64,000 nt of DNA, taken from contig CASEWE010000015.1 of the NCBI GenBank assembly GCA_949291555.1, forward strand, positions 1 to 64,000, in the 5' to 3' direction. Under the pieces are notes generated by a model, which was not told the origin of the DNA, did no database searches, and saw nothing but the letters and a program-made list of their open reading frames with translations. The DNA is from an uncultured Bacteroidales bacterium (GTDB lineage Bacteria > Bacteroidota > Bacteroidia > Bacteroidales > P3). This document shows, piece by piece, positions 8,519 to 18,640 of this stretch. The first letter of the stretch is position 1, and each line of letters starts with the position of its first letter. A program made the position numbers and the translations under genes.

Positions 8519-8549
8519 AAACTCCCAAATTCACGCAAAAACTTCCAAA
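8510..8549. repeat. Tandem 2 x 20-bp repeat over the prmC start
   Basis: Two consecutive 20-base units, TTCACGCAAAAACTCCCAAA at 8510-8529 and the same sequence with one change (C to T at unit position 15) at 8530-8549. The left unit overlaps the TTG start codon of prmC, so the duplication alters the leader without changing the protein. Confidence 0.7.
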
Positions 8550-8892
8550 GCGTCCTGCCGGCCCGGCCTCCGGAATGAAATTTCCCGGGAAAAACTTTCC
8601 GGATTTCCCTAAGCAGCGTGCAAGCATTCCTACAGCAAAGAAAGGACAAAAAAACGGAAATCGCGCCCGATTAGCAAGCCATGGGCCCGAGCTGCCACCT
8701 CCAAGCAGGCACTGCCCGCCCCGGAAATGCCTGGAAAACGCCTGAGACTTTCAATTTTCGAGCGAACCGCTTTCGAGCGAACCGCAGGCAATCGGCAAAA
8801 AAAGCCGGCCCCGGAAAATCCGGGGCCGGCTGACATCCCTTGCGGGGCTTCGCGGCCTGAAGGCCGCTCCCGCAAAGCCTATCCACACGCTA
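8519..8892. other. Intergenic region between prmC and groEL
   Basis: 374 bases. It contains one unit of the tandem repeat before prmC, a second small tandem repeat (TTTCGAGCGAACCGC at 8756-8770 and again at 8771-8785) and the groEL terminator at 8797-8831. No gene is apparent. Confidence 0.6.
8797..8831 (-). terminator. Rho-independent terminator of groESL
   Basis: AGCCGGCCCCGGA (8803-8815) pairs with TCCGGGGCCGGCT (8819-8831) around a three-base loop. On the minus strand the stem is followed by seven T (7 A at 8797-8803 on the plus strand). It lies about 60 bases downstream of the groEL stop. Confidence 0.9.
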
Positions 8893-10524
8893 TTAATACA
8901 TTCCGTCCATACCGCCGGGCATGGCAGGAGCGGCCGGCTTTTCTTCCTTGATTTCCGCAAGGACGCATTCGGTCGTCAGCAGCATGCCGGCAATCGAAGC
9001 CGCGTTTTCCAATGCCACGCGGGCCACCTTGGCAGGATCGATGACTCCGGTTTCGAACAAGTTCTCGTACTTTTCGGTACGCGCGTTGAACCCGTAGTCG
9101 TCCTTGCCCGAACGAACCTTGTCTACCACTACCGAGCCGTCCAAGCCGGCATTGGCCACAATCTGGCGCAAAGGTTCTTCCAAAGCGCGGAGGATGATCT
9201 GCACCCCTACCCTTTCGTCGTCGTTTTCCACCTTGAGTTTTTCCAAGGAAGAGAGGCAACGGATGTAAGCCACCCCGCCGCCGGGAACGATGCCTTCTTC
9301 CACCGCGGCGCGCGTGGCGTGCAAAGCATCGTCGAAACGGTCTTTCTTTTCTTTCATTTCCACTTCGGAAGCCGCACCCACATAGATGACAGCAACCCCG
9401 CCTGCCAGCTTGGCAAGACGTTCCTGAAGCTTTTCACGGTCGTAATCGGAGGTAGTCTTCTCGATTTGGGCCTTGATCATGTTGACCCGGTCCTGAATGT
9501 CGGACTTCTTGCCTTTCCCGTTCACGATCGTGGTGTTCTCCTTGTCGATCGTGATTTTTTCGGCCTGTCCCAGCATGCTCAAGTCGGCATCCTCCAACTT
9601 CAAGCCTTTTTCTTCGGAAATGACCGTCCCGCCCGTCAACACGGCGATGTCTTCCATCATTTCCTTCCTCCGGTCGCCGAACCCGGGAGCCTTTACCGCG
9701 GCAATCTTCAACGAGCCACGCAAGCGGTTCACCACCAACGTAGCCAGCGCTTCCCCGTCTATGTCTTCGGCAATCACAACCAAAGGCCGGCCAGTCTGCA
9801 CCGTCTTTTCCAAAACAGGAAGGAAATCCTTCATGACGGAAATTTTCTTGTCATACAGCAAGACGAACGGGTTTTCCATCACCGATTCCATCTTTTCGGT
9901 ATCGGTCACGAAATAGGGAGAAATGTAACCGCGATCGAACTGCATCCCTTCCACCACCTTCACTTGGGTGTCGGTACCTTTGGCTTCTTCGATGGTAATG
10001 ACGCCTTCCTTCTTCACCTGCCGCATGGCTTCGGCAATCAGCTTGCCGATCGTGCTGTCGTTGTTGGCGGAAATCGTCGCCACCTGTTCGATTTTCTCGG
10101 TGCTGTCGCCCACTTTGCGGCTCATCTTCTTGATTTGCGCCACAACCTCGGCCACGGCCTTGTCCATGCCGCGCTTCAGATCCATCGGGTTGGCTCCGGC
10201 AGTGACATTCTTCAAACCTGTCCTGACGATAGCCTGCGCCAATATGGTAGCGGTCGTGGTACCATCGCCGGCAATGTCGTTGGTTTTGGAAGCCACCTCC
10301 TTCACCATCTGGGCGCCCATGTTTTCAACCGGATCCTTCAATTCGATTTCCTTTGCCACGCTCACGCCGTCCTTGGTCACGTGAGGAGCGCCGAACTTCC
10401 TATCCACAATCACGTTGCGGCCTTTGGGCCCCAACGTTACCTTTACCGCATCGCACAATGCGTCAACCCCTTTCTTCAGGCGGTTTTTCGCTTCTTGATC
10501 AAAAAGAATTTCTTTAGCAGCCAT
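8893..10524 (-). CDS. groEL: Chaperonin GroEL
   Basis: 60-kDa chaperonin of 543 residues that forms the double-ring folding chamber with GroES. The N-terminus [20 protein letters not shown], the ATP site [10 protein letters not shown] and [13 protein letters not shown], the signature [12 protein letters not shown] and the C-terminal tail [12 protein letters not shown] are all intact. It follows groES by 76 bases in the same direction, the normal bacterial groESL order. I see no CIRCE operator in front of the operon, so control by HrcA is not supported. Confidence 0.99.
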   Translation of the reverse strand: MAAKEILFDQEAKNRLKKGVDALCDAVKVTLGPKGRNVIVDRKFGAPHVTKDGVSVAKEIELKDPVENMGAQMVKEVASKTNDIAGDGTTTATILAQAIVRTGLKNVTAGANPMDLKRGMDKAVAEVVAQIKKMSRKVGDSTEKIEQVATISANNDSTIGKLIAEAMRQVKKEGVITIEEAKGTDTQVKVVEGMQFDRGYISPYFVTDTEKMESVMENPFVLLYDKKISVMKDFLPVLEKTVQTGRPLVVIAEDIDGEALATLVVNRLRGSLKIAAVKAPGFGDRRKEMMEDIAVLTGGTVISEEKGLKLEDADLSMLGQAEKITIDKENTTIVNGKGKKSDIQDRVNMIKAQIEKTTSDYDREKLQERLAKLAGGVAVIYVGAASEVEMKEKKDRFDDALHATRAAVEEGIVPGGGVAYIRCLSSLEKLKVENDDERVGVQIILRALEEPLRQIVANAGLDGSVVVDKVRSGKDDYGFNARTEKYENLFETGVIDPAKVARVALENAASIAGMLLTTECVLAEIKEEKPAAPAMPGGMDGMY

Positions 10525-10600
10525 TGCTTATTTCCTTTTATATATTAAACATATTCTCAAAGCGCGATCCTCGCGCTTGCTTTTCCCATCCCCGTTCTGC

Positions 10601-10879
10601 TTACAGGATGGCGAAAATATCGCTTTCACGCATGATAAGGTAATGCGTGCCGTTGATCGTCAATTCCGAACCCGAATATTTGCCGTAAAGCACTTTGTCT
10701 CCTGTCTTGACCGTCATCGGCTCGTCCTTCTTGCCCGGTCCGACGGCAACGACAACGCCTTCTTGCGGTTTTTCTTTCGCCGTATCGGGAATGATGATAC
10801 CGCCGGCGGTTTTCTGTTCTGCTTCCATCGGTTCGACCAAGACGCGGTCGGCCAAAGGCTGGATTTTAAGTTTTGCCAT
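10601..10879 (-). CDS. groES: Co-chaperonin GroES
   Basis: 92-residue lid of the GroEL chamber. It shows the N-terminal strand [12 protein letters not shown], the mobile loop [20 protein letters not shown] that carries the GGIIIP GroEL-contact motif, and the closing [15 protein letters not shown]. First gene of the groESL operon; ATG at 10879. Confidence 0.99.
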   Translation of the reverse strand: MAKLKIQPLADRVLVEPMEAEQKTAGGIIIPDTAKEKPQEGVVVAVGPGKKDEPMTVKTGDKVLYGKYSGSELTINGTHYLIMRESDIFAIL

Positions 10880-11516
10880 GGTTTATCTCCTTTTTATTTG
10901 TTTTCAACAATCGCTGCCGGGAAATGGCAGCCTCTTTCGTGATTTCTCCGTATTGCTCCGGTTTCCCGGAAAAACGCTTTTTCCCTTGGCATAAAGCATG
11001 CCATGGATTAAACCCTGCCAAATTTTCATGAACAAGGCCGGAAAAACCCAGAATCCTACGGCAAAACCGTCCTGCCACTGCCAATTCCCTGCCAAAAGGA
11101 AACTGACGGCCCTTCACGGAGGAAACCGCTTTGCGGGAAACCGGGAAACGATGCCGGAAACAAGCGAACAAGCAGACAGGAAACGGGCAAACGCGCGGGC
11201 GGGGCGAAAAAACCGGTTTCCCAAGGAAAAGGAATCGCAGCCCTCCGCGCAAAAAAGAAGGGCAAAAAGCCTCCTTTTACGGAAAGTCCCTGTCAAACCC
11301 GGGTTGGCCATCAAAGCCCCGCCCGCAGAAACCTTCTTGCAAAACAAGCTCTTTGCCCTTCGCTGCAACCGGCCTTGCCCGGCGCGCCATCCCTCGAGCG
11401 CCGAGGCGGCGCGCCAAAGAAACCGCGCCCGATGCGGCCAATCGCCTCATCCGGTCCCGGACGCGGACAAACGGTTCAAAAAACCGCCCGCCGCGGCATC
11501 AACCGGGAAATCCCGT
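10880..11516. other. 637-base region between groES and hutH without a recognised gene
   Basis: Contains the groESL leader and promoter, for which I find no clean -7 consensus, and a GC-rich stretch after hutH. Two GGCGCGCC palindromes (11381-11388 and 11408-11415) enclose CTCG/CGAG and could form a hairpin downstream of hutH. Several short frames are open but resemble nothing I know and look compositional. Confidence 0.5.
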
Positions 11517-13013
11517 TCAATCCCGGTTCCAAGCACGCAGGAAATCCACCGACTTCCCGATCAGCGGGTACATCACCTGATCGTCTTCCACGAACGGCAC
11601 TTCCTTCCTGTACGCGGCATAAAGTTCTTCCAAGACCGGAGAAGACTTCAACGGGCGGCGGAACTCGAAAGCCTGGGCGGCATTGAACAATTCGATGGCG
11701 AGCACCCGTTCCGTGTTTTCCATGACCCGGAATGCTTTCGTAGCGGCATTGGCCCCCATGCTGACATGGTCTTCCTGGCCTTGCGAGGACTCGATGGAAT
11801 CGACGCTGGCCGGGCAACAAAGCTGCTTGTTCTGGCTCACAATCGATGCCGCGGCATACTGAGGTATCATGAAACCGCTGTTCAATCCCGGCTTTTTCAC
11901 CAAGAAACTCGGCAAATCGCGTTTGCCGGCAATAAGCTGGTAGGTCCGCCGTTCGGAAATATCGGCCAATTCCGAAACGGCTATTGCCAAGAAGTCCTGC
12001 GTCAAAGCCAAAGGCTGCCCATGGAAATTCCCGGCCGAAACAACCAGATCCTCGTCCGGGAAAACCGTGGGATTGTCGGTAACGGCATTGACTTCTTCGA
12101 ACGTGATGCGGCTGACATACTCGATCGCATCCTTCGAAGCCCCGTGGACCTGGGGAATGCAGCGGAAGGAGTACGGATCCTGCACATGCGTCTTTTTGCG
12201 CCCGATAAGCTGGCTGCCCTCCAGGTATTGGCGGAAAGCAGCCGCGGTATCCACTTGGCCCTGATGCCTGCGCACATCCTGTATCTGGGCGTAAAACGGC
12301 TCGATCCGGCCATCGAATGCTTCCAAGGACAAGGCGCCGATCAAATCGGCCAATTTACTCAGCCTTCTCGCCTTCAAAACATTATGAACCGCAAAAGCAT
12401 TCATGAACTGGGTGCCGTTAAGCAAGGCCAAACCCTCTTTCGAAGCCAAGGTGATGGGTTCCCATCCATGCTTGGCCAGGATTTCCGAAGCCGGGCGCTT
12501 CCGGCCTTCCACCCAGACCTCGCCCAGCCCTACAAGCGGCAAGCACAAATGCGCCAACGGGGCCAAGTCGCCCGAAGCCCCCAGCGAGCCCTGCTGGTAA
12601 ACCACCGGCACGACTCCTTGGTTAAAGAAATCCGCAAGACGCTGTATCGTGACCACTTGCACCCCGGACTTCCCATAGGAGAGCGACTTGATCTTCAATA
12701 AAAGCATCAACCGGACCACCGCTTCCGGCACCGGTTCGCCCAGCCCGCAAGCATGGGACATCATCAAATTCTTCTGCAACTGGGAAAGCTGCTCCTCGGA
12801 AATGCTCACATTGCAAAGCGAGCCGAAGCCCGTCGTGACCCCGTAAATGGGCTCCTTATGCGTTTTGGTCTTGGCATCCAGGTAATCGCGGCATTTGCGG
12901 ACAGCCGCCAGGACATCCTCTCCCAAGCGGATTCGCATCGAACGATCCATAATCCGGGCAATCTCGTCGAAGGTCATGTCCTTCAACGTGATTTCAAATA
13001 CATTCTTTTCCAT
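11517..13013 (-). CDS. hutH: Histidine ammonia-lyase HutH
   Basis: Deaminates L-histidine to urocanate, the first step of histidine breakdown. The self-formed MIO cofactor comes from Ala146-Ser147-Gly148 in GSLGASGDLAPLAH. Other family motifs are YGVTTGFGSL, QDPYSFRCIPQVHGA and the active-site NFHGQPLALTQDFL. 498 residues from the ATG at 13013 (MEKNVFEITLKDM), the usual length; the frame runs 20 codons further upstream without homology. No urocanase or imidazolonepropionase gene is next to it, so the rest of the Hut pathway would have to be elsewhere or absent. Confidence 0.96.
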   Translation of the reverse strand: MEKNVFEITLKDMTFDEIARIMDRSMRIRLGEDVLAAVRKCRDYLDAKTKTHKEPIYGVTTGFGSLCNVSISEEQLSQLQKNLMMSHACGLGEPVPEAVVRLMLLLKIKSLSYGKSGVQVVTIQRLADFFNQGVVPVVYQQGSLGASGDLAPLAHLCLPLVGLGEVWVEGRKRPASEILAKHGWEPITLASKEGLALLNGTQFMNAFAVHNVLKARRLSKLADLIGALSLEAFDGRIEPFYAQIQDVRRHQGQVDTAAAFRQYLEGSQLIGRKKTHVQDPYSFRCIPQVHGASKDAIEYVSRITFEEVNAVTDNPTVFPDEDLVVSAGNFHGQPLALTQDFLAIAVSELADISERRTYQLIAGKRDLPSFLVKKPGLNSGFMIPQYAAASIVSQNKQLCCPASVDSIESSQGQEDHVSMGANAATKAFRVMENTERVLAIELFNAAQAFEFRRPLKSSPVLEELYAAYRKEVPFVEDDQVMYPLIGKSVDFLRAWNRD

Positions 13014-13106
13014 ATCGAATCTTTGTTTTTGCTTTTCTTGAAACCTGCCGTCCCTCCCCTGCCTCCGGGCCATCCGGGCATGCGGCAGCGCGCCTCCCGG
13101 AACGGC

Positions 13107-14537
13107 TTAATCCTTTTCTTCCCTGCCTCCCTCTTGCGCTCCTGCCCGCTTGCGCTTCAGCAAGGCCGCCGCCTCTTCCAAGGAGAGTTCCTGCTGCATC
13201 CCGGTTTTCATTTCCTTGAGAAGCAGCTTGCCTGCGGCGTGTTCGTTCTCGCCCAGAACCGCCACGTAAGGAATCGACAAACTGTCGGCATACCCGAATT
13301 GTTTCCCCAACTTGACCGCCGAAGGGTAAAGTTCCACCGAAATCCCTTCGGAACGCAAACGGGACATCGGCGCGAACGTCCAATCCCGTTCCCTTTCCCC
13401 GAAGTTCACGAAAAGCACTTCAGTCCCGCTATCCAATGCCGGGGGGAACAGTCCGGCCTCTTCCATCACATCGTAAATCCGGTCGGCCCCGAACGAAATC
13501 CCGACCCCGGAAAGCCCCTTCAAGCCGAATATCCCCGTCAAATCATCGTAACGGCCCCCTCCGCAGATGCTTCCCATCGGGACATCCTCGGATTTCACCT
13601 CGAAGATGGCCCCCGTATAATAATTCAGCCCACGGGCCAGGCTCAAATCCAACTCGCATGGCACTTGCACTTCCATCCGGGCCAAAAGCCCGAATATCTC
13701 CCGCGTCTCCTCAATTCCCCTTCGTCCTTCCGGGCTTTGGGAAAGGAATCCATCCAAAAAGGCCAAGCGCGCCCCGGTATCGCCCTCTATGCGCAGAACC
13801 GGTACGAGCCGGGCCGCCGCGTCTTCCTCCACCCCTCTTTCCCGAAGTTCGGCCATGACGCCGTCCAGCCCTATTTTGTCGATTTTGTCGATCGCCACGG
13901 TCAAGGCCGCCAGCTTGTCCTGACACCCTACCGCCTGGGCTATCCCGGCAAGAATCTTCCGGTTGTTGACTTTCACTTTCACCCGCATGGCCAGCCGGGC
14001 GAAAACTTCGCCGATCATCTGCACCAATTCGGCTTCGTACAAAAGCGAATCCGAGCCGATCACATCGGCATCGCATTGATAAAATTCCCGGTAACGCCCT
14101 TTCTGGGGCCTGTCGGCCCGCCAGACCGGCTGCAATTGGTACCGTTTGAACGGGAAAGCCAGTTCGGACTGGTGCTGGACCACGAAACGGGCAAACGGAA
14201 CCGTAAGGTCGTACCGAAGGCCTTTCTCGCTGATTCCCGGCAAAAGGGCTTTGCTCAATTCTTCGGCCGAAGAAGCTTCGAGCCTGCATGGCCCTTCCGA
14301 GCTGCCTTTCAGGGCTTTCTCCATGAAATTCCCCGAATTGAGCACCTTGTACAGCAATTTGTCGCCTTCCTCCCCGTATTTTCCCAGCAGGGTGGAAAGC
14401 GCCTCCATGGCCGGGGTTTCTATGGGCGAATACCCATGCAGCCGATAGACTTCCTTGATGGTATCGAAAATATAATTCCGCCTGCGCATCTGCAAAGGCG
14501 TGAAATCCCGGGTTCCTTTCACGGTAGAAGGTTTCAT
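13107..14537 (-). CDS. hisS: Histidine-tRNA ligase
   Basis: Class II aminoacyl-tRNA synthetase of 476 residues that charges tRNA-His. Motif 1 lies in the region around YSPIETPAMEALSTLLGKYG; motif 2 is VWRADRPQKGRYREFYQCD; the histidine-specific loop is LARGLNYYTGAIFEV; motif 3 is GISFGADRIYDVM. The C-terminal anticodon-binding domain starts near residue 375. Immediately downstream (93 bases) is hutH, which consumes the same amino acid, though the pairing may be chance. Confidence 0.97.
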   Translation of the reverse strand: MKPSTVKGTRDFTPLQMRRRNYIFDTIKEVYRLHGYSPIETPAMEALSTLLGKYGEEGDKLLYKVLNSGNFMEKALKGSSEGPCRLEASSAEELSKALLPGISEKGLRYDLTVPFARFVVQHQSELAFPFKRYQLQPVWRADRPQKGRYREFYQCDADVIGSDSLLYEAELVQMIGEVFARLAMRVKVKVNNRKILAGIAQAVGCQDKLAALTVAIDKIDKIGLDGVMAELRERGVEEDAAARLVPVLRIEGDTGARLAFLDGFLSQSPEGRRGIEETREIFGLLARMEVQVPCELDLSLARGLNYYTGAIFEVKSEDVPMGSICGGGRYDDLTGIFGLKGLSGVGISFGADRIYDVMEEAGLFPPALDSGTEVLFVNFGERERDWTFAPMSRLRSEGISVELYPSAVKLGKQFGYADSLSIPYVAVLGENEHAAGKLLLKEMKTGMQQELSLEEAAALLKRKRAGAQEGGREEKD

Positions 14538-14652
14538 GCATTTTTCCCTTTCATTCCTTGCCGCCTTCCCGAAACGCGAAAAAGGCCATCAACGCGTAAA
14601 GCCGCGCAGGGAACGGCAGCTCCAAGGAATCATTGCAAAATTCAAACACTTA

Positions 14653-15309
14653 TCACTTGCATCCCTCCCAAGAGGGGAGATCAGACGTCCCCGCTTCATT
14701 CTTCCGCCTCAAGGCGTCGAACAAGCCCGGTTCCGGGAAAAGACGGAAAGTCTTCCGGTGGTGCGGGCTTATCCCATGCAGTCCGATCGCTTGGTAATGG
14801 GCGGCTGTCGGGTAACCTTTGTTACGCCTCCACCCGTATTGCGGATAAAGGGCATCGAGCTGCTGCATGTAGTCGTCGCGGAACGTTTTCGCCAAAATCG
14901 AAGCCGCCGCAATGGAAAGCCAGCGGGCATCGCCTTTCACCATGCAAGCATACGGAACAGACCCGTAGGGCTTGAACCGGTTCCCGTCCACGAGGATGAA
15001 TCCCGGCTGGGGATTCAATTGCGCCAACGCCCGGTGCATCGCTTCGATGGAAGCCTGCAGGATGTTACAACGGTCTATTTCCTGAACATCCGCTTTGGCC
15101 ACACCGTAGGACGAGGCATCCCGGAGTATCTCTTCCCGCAAGGCATAACGGGCCTTGCCGGTCAATTTCTTGGAGTCGTCCAAGCGAGGATTCCGGTAAC
15201 CGGGCGGGAACATCACCGCCGCGGCGAAAACCGGCCCTGCCAGGCAGCCTCTTCCGGCCTCGTCGCAACCGGCTTCCCATTCGCTCTGGCTGTAACAGGA
15301 CTGAAGCAT
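14653..15309 (-). CDS. rnhB: Ribonuclease HII
   Basis: Cleaves RNA in RNA-DNA hybrids, including single ribonucleotides in DNA. The catalytic carboxylates are seen in GCDEAGRGCLAGPV near the N-terminus and in ILVDGNRFKPY; the GRG motif is intact. 218 residues from the ATG at 15309 (MLQSCYSQSEWE); the frame is open 41 codons further upstream, but that part overlaps purQ. The start lies two bases after the purQ stop, so the two genes are probably translationally coupled. Confidence 0.96.
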   Translation of the reverse strand: MLQSCYSQSEWEAGCDEAGRGCLAGPVFAAAVMFPPGYRNPRLDDSKKLTGKARYALREEILRDASSYGVAKADVQEIDRCNILQASIEAMHRALAQLNPQPGFILVDGNRFKPYGSVPYACMVKGDARWLSIAAASILAKTFRDDYMQQLDALYPQYGWRRNKGYPTAAHYQAIGLHGISPHHRKTFRLFPEPGLFDALRRKNEAGTSDLPSWEGCK

Positions 15310-15311
15310 TC

Positions 15312-16001
15312 TCAGCGGGCGTTCCGTATCAGGCTTTCGAACAGGATTTTCCCGTCCTCGTTGCCCAGAACCGGATCCGCGCAGCGCTCGGGATGCGGCA
15401 TCATGCCGAACACGTTCCTTTCCCGGTTGCAAATGCCCGCTATGTTCCCCATCGAGCCGTTAGGATTGGCTTCCTTCGACGGGATGCCATCGCTGCCGCA
15501 ATACCGGAAAAGCACCTGATCCTGCTTGTCGAGCTCTTCCAACGTCCTGGCATCGGCAAAAAAGCGCCCTTCCCCGTGGGCTACCGGCACTTTCAGCACC
15601 TGGCCGGGCTCGCAAAGGCTTGTAAAAGGCGTCTTGTCCGTGACCACTTGCAGATGCACATTCTTGCAAATGAATTTCCGCGTGTCGTTGTGCAAAAGCG
15701 CGCCGGGAAGCAAACCCGATTCGCACAAGATCTGGAACCCATTGCAAATTCCTATCACATAACCGCCCCGGCCGGCGAACTCGATCACTTTCTCCATAAT
15801 GGGAGAAAAGCGGGCAATCGCACCCGAACGGAGGTAATCGCCATAAGAAAACCCTCCGGGCAAGACAACCGCATCGCATCCCTGCAAATCCGTATCCTTG
15901 TGCCAAAGGGAGACGCATTCCTGTCCCAGCAGGCTTTTCAAGGTGTAATGCATGTCATGGTCGCAATTCGAACCGGGAAAAGTTACCACACCAAACTTCA
16001 T
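15312..16001 (-). CDS. purQ: Phosphoribosylformylglycinamidine synthase subunit PurQ
   Basis: Glutaminase subunit of FGAM synthase in purine synthesis. Class I amidotransferase of 229 residues from the ATG at 16001. It begins [17 protein letters not shown], has the nucleophile Cys86 in [17 protein letters not shown] and the His/Glu dyad in [11 protein letters not shown]. It is stand-alone rather than fused to PurL. Many Bacteroidales carry the long single-chain PurL, so a separate PurQ implies separate purL and purS elsewhere. No such genes are in this window. Confidence 0.95.
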   Translation of the reverse strand: MKFGVVTFPGSNCDHDMHYTLKSLLGQECVSLWHKDTDLQGCDAVVLPGGFSYGDYLRSGAIARFSPIMEKVIEFAGRGGYVIGICNGFQILCESGLLPGALLHNDTRKFICKNVHLQVVTDKTPFTSLCEPGQVLKVPVAHGEGRFFADARTLEELDKQDQVLFRYCGSDGIPSKEANPNGSMGNIAGICNRERNVFGMMPHPERCADPVLGNEDGKILFESLIRNAR

Positions 16002-16152
16002 CTGTCTCTGATTATTAAAGTTCTTTCCAGAAATCCCCGCGAATCCTGGGGATCCGTTTTCCAAAAGAGGGAAGCCTTTCTCCTGGCCACCCTCGTGCCG
16101 CCCTGCTTCTTTTCTCGAAGGCTTCCGGATTGCAGGCGCGTACCGGGGAGGT

Positions 16153-17367
16153 TCACAGGTCTTCCCTGCAAACCGGCATCGTCATGCAACGGCAACCGCC
16201 TCCGCCCCGTACCAGCTCGGAACTTTCCAACGTATAAACCGCCTTTTTCCCATCGTCTTCCGCTCCGACAGCGACTTTCCCGTCCAGGACATCCCCGGCC
16301 CGAACCACTTCGTAGCCCGCGTTCGACAAGGCTTCGATCGTATGCCGGTTCCTGCCGTACCCTATGATTTTCCCCGGGGCGAACGCAAAGAAATTGGCAC
16401 CGCTATGCCATTGCTCGCGTTCCGGGTATTCGCCCCGGTCGTTCCCGCAGAATACCGGGCTGTAATCGTATCCAAGGCTGTGCAAAGCATCGAAAATCGT
16501 ATCGAACACTTCTTCCCGCACCACGCCGTTCTCAACCTTCAACAAACGGGTCTGATACCGGAACTTGTCAAAAACCAACGGCTTGTAGGCCATGCAATGC
16601 GTCCTGTCCAAAAAGGTGAAAACCATGTCCAGATGGATGAACGATTCCGGCTCGAAAGGCAGTTCCTGCGTAATGACATGGAACAGACCGGATTCTTGCC
16701 GCTTGGCCGCAATAAAAGCGTCCAGCCCGTTCCGGTTCGTCCTCGCTCCTTGCCCCACCACGAACACATCCTTGCCGCATACCTGGAAATCGCCTCCCTC
16801 GAAACGGGCAGCCGGGCCTGCGCCCTCCCATGGGTTTACCCTCGAAGAATTCCGGGCAAAAAGCGGGTGGAAGCGGTAAAGGGCATCGGCCAGGAGGATT
16901 TCGCGCGAACGCACCTGCGTAGCCATGTGAGCGGGCATGCTGCGGTTGTTGAAGCAAACGCCTATGTCGCGGGTGAAATACAGATTGTAAAGCGGGTTGA
17001 GGCCCGTTCCAGGCATTCCCTGAACCAGCAGTTCCGCCAAGCGGCCTGCCGGAAGGGTTTCAGCTTCTTCTTTCTTGAACTGCGGGCAAGCATCCGCTAT
17101 GGAAGAAAGCAGGAACGAACGCGCTTGCGGGTTGGTTTCCAGGAGTTCCTGCACCAAGTCGTCGATATACAAAAGGCGGCTGGCTTGCCCCAGCACGGCC
17201 TCCAGCTGACGATATTCCTTCCGGGCTGTTTCCGGATCCAGCAAATCGCTATACAAGGCCTGGTGTATGGTCGAAGGGGCCATTTTCTCCAGTTCCGGCC
17301 CCGGCCTGTGCAGGACCACCGCCCGCAATCGTCCCACTTCCGAATTCAAATTCACTTGCAACTCCAT
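16153..17367 (-). CDS. arcA: Arginine deiminase
   Basis: Hydrolyses L-arginine to citrulline and ammonia. 404 residues with the guanidino-modifying enzyme fold: [19 protein letters not shown] at the N-terminus, [24 protein letters not shown], the His of [13 protein letters not shown] and the catalytic Cys394 near the C-terminus in [16 protein letters not shown]. ArcB, ArcC and the ArcD antiporter are not adjacent, so this is an isolated deiminase. It may give acid resistance or nitrogen supply rather than a full arginine fermentation operon. Confidence 0.95.
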   Translation of the reverse strand: MELQVNLNSEVGRLRAVVLHRPGPELEKMAPSTIHQALYSDLLDPETARKEYRQLEAVLGQASRLLYIDDLVQELLETNPQARSFLLSSIADACPQFKKEEAETLPAGRLAELLVQGMPGTGLNPLYNLYFTRDIGVCFNNRSMPAHMATQVRSREILLADALYRFHPLFARNSSRVNPWEGAGPAARFEGGDFQVCGKDVFVVGQGARTNRNGLDAFIAAKRQESGLFHVITQELPFEPESFIHLDMVFTFLDRTHCMAYKPLVFDKFRYQTRLLKVENGVVREEVFDTIFDALHSLGYDYSPVFCGNDRGEYPEREQWHSGANFFAFAPGKIIGYGRNRHTIEALSNAGYEVVRAGDVLDGKVAVGAEDDGKKAVYTLESSELVRGGGGCRCMTMPVCREDL

Positions 17368-17475
17368 ATATTCTCCATATTTTAATCACCCGGAATCCTC
17401 GCCTCGCGCTTCCTATGCGCAACACGCAGCCTGCCGAACGGCTGCCTTTCCAAGCAAGGCTCGAACCGGGCTGCT

Positions 17476-18306
17476 TCATTCGTATTCCACTTGCCACACT
17501 TCGTCCAGACCGGTAGCCGTGCTATGAACGATCAATGAAACCACCTTCTTGCCGTCTGTCTGATAAGAAAACCGCACAGACGTTTCCGCCGGATAAACCC
17601 GCATGCTCGAAGGGAGGGACGCATTCGCCTTTCCCAGGAACCCCAAACACCAAAGCAAATCCTGGCGCATGTAAGTGGTCTCAAGCAAGAACTGCAAAAA
17701 ATCCATATTCAAGGAATTGTCGAGCGGGGCTTGGCCGTAATCGAACTCCAACCGCATTTTTTCCGACGAAAGCGAAGAAAGGTTTTCCCCCTCCCAGGAA
17801 AAATCGTACCACGCCACGACCTGGCTGTCGGCCAAACGGGTCTTGCTCATCCCCTCCAAGGCTCCATTCCCGTAATAGTAATGCCAGATCCCGCTGCTAT
17901 CCGGGTCCACGCGGGAAACAACCCGGCCGTCCTCGTCCAAGGGCATGCGGCACAACCAAAGCGGACCGGACTGCCCGCTTCCATCCCCGGCGCCTTCACA
18001 ACGGAGATAAAGCGTATCGGCGGTGTACGCGTAATAATGGTTGTCGGAAACAAGCACTTGCGAACGCCCGTCTTCTTCCCTGCGTTCCTGGCGGCAAACC
18101 CGCGAAACCCGGAAAGCGGCATCGTAATAAACAAGGTATTCGGTAAACAAGACCGCCCGCCCCACGTGCTCTTCCTTGTACAAACGCTTGACCCGGGCCT
18201 GCCTTGGTTCCTCCACGCTGCAGGAAGCCAGCAAAGACAAGGCCGAAACCAACAAAAGCGCAGCGGCCAGCACGGAAACAGGTTTTCCCAAGCGGTATCT
18301 TGCCAT
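17476..18306 (-). CDS. Hypothetical lipoprotein
   Basis: 276 residues from the ATG at 18306. The N-terminus is a lipoprotein signal (VLAAALLLVSALSLLASC) with the acylated Cys at 28. The rest is polar with many beta-like stretches, including repeated short Y-rich segments such as HYYYGNGALEGMSK, similar in style to the hydrophilic repeats of extracellular YD/MORN-type proteins. I do not recognise the family. It is divergent from the unknown gene at 18641, with a 334-base region between them. The longer open frame (to 18549) would put the signal peptide inside the protein and is rejected. Confidence 0.75.
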   Translation of the reverse strand: MARYRLGKPVSVLAAALLLVSALSLLASCSVEEPRQARVKRLYKEEHVGRAVLFTEYLVYYDAAFRVSRVCRQERREEDGRSQVLVSDNHYYAYTADTLYLRCEGAGDGSGQSGPLWLCRMPLDEDGRVVSRVDPDSSGIWHYYYGNGALEGMSKTRLADSQVVAWYDFSWEGENLSSLSSEKMRLEFDYGQAPLDNSLNMDFLQFLLETTYMRQDLLWCLGFLGKANASLPSSMRVYPAETSVRFSYQTDGKKVVSLIVHSTATGLDEVWQVEYE

Positions 18307-18640
18307 ACGTTTCTTTCTTGCAGCGTTTTTGAATTTGAAAAGCGTGTTGCCTCCCTGCCCTTTTTCCTGTCCTTCGCAGCGCGCGGCAGAAGCCCCCTCG
18401 CGGAGAGAACGGGGAAATCCTCCCCGGAACCCGCAAGGCCTCCACCGGCAACCCGCTTCCCGATCAAACGACAAATGTAGCCAATTTTCGGGAATGTGCA
18501 GGATGACGCCCCATGACAGCCATTGCTTTGCCTCCCGGACTTCACCCACGAACGGGTATCGGACCGGGGTGCGGGCAGGCTTTGCGCGCTAAAAAAAAAT
18601 CTTTACATTTGCGGCGCTAAAAACAAATCGCAACTTGAAC
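18307..18640. other. Divergent intergenic region
   Basis: 334 bases between the minus-strand lipoprotein gene and the plus-strand gene at 18641. It contains one clear plus-strand promoter (18581-18611) and otherwise no recognisable element. Confidence 0.6.
18581..18611 (+). promoter_or_regulatory. Consensus Bacteroidetes promoter
   Basis: TTTG at 18581-18584, a 19-base spacer with a run of nine A, and TACATTTG at 18604-18611 match both boxes exactly. The expected start of transcription is about 22 bases before the ATG at 18641. Confidence 0.8.

Noticed and set aside
10880..11000. CIRCE operator before groES
   Set aside because: No TTAGCACTC-N9-GAGTGCTAA or near match is present.
11381..11415. 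Paired GGCGCGCC palindromes as an attachment or recombination site
   Set aside because: No integrase or mobile gene nearby; such palindromes are expected in GC-rich DNA.
12753..14975. 740-residue plus-strand ORF
   Set aside because: Antisense to hutH and hisS, with no homology or leader.
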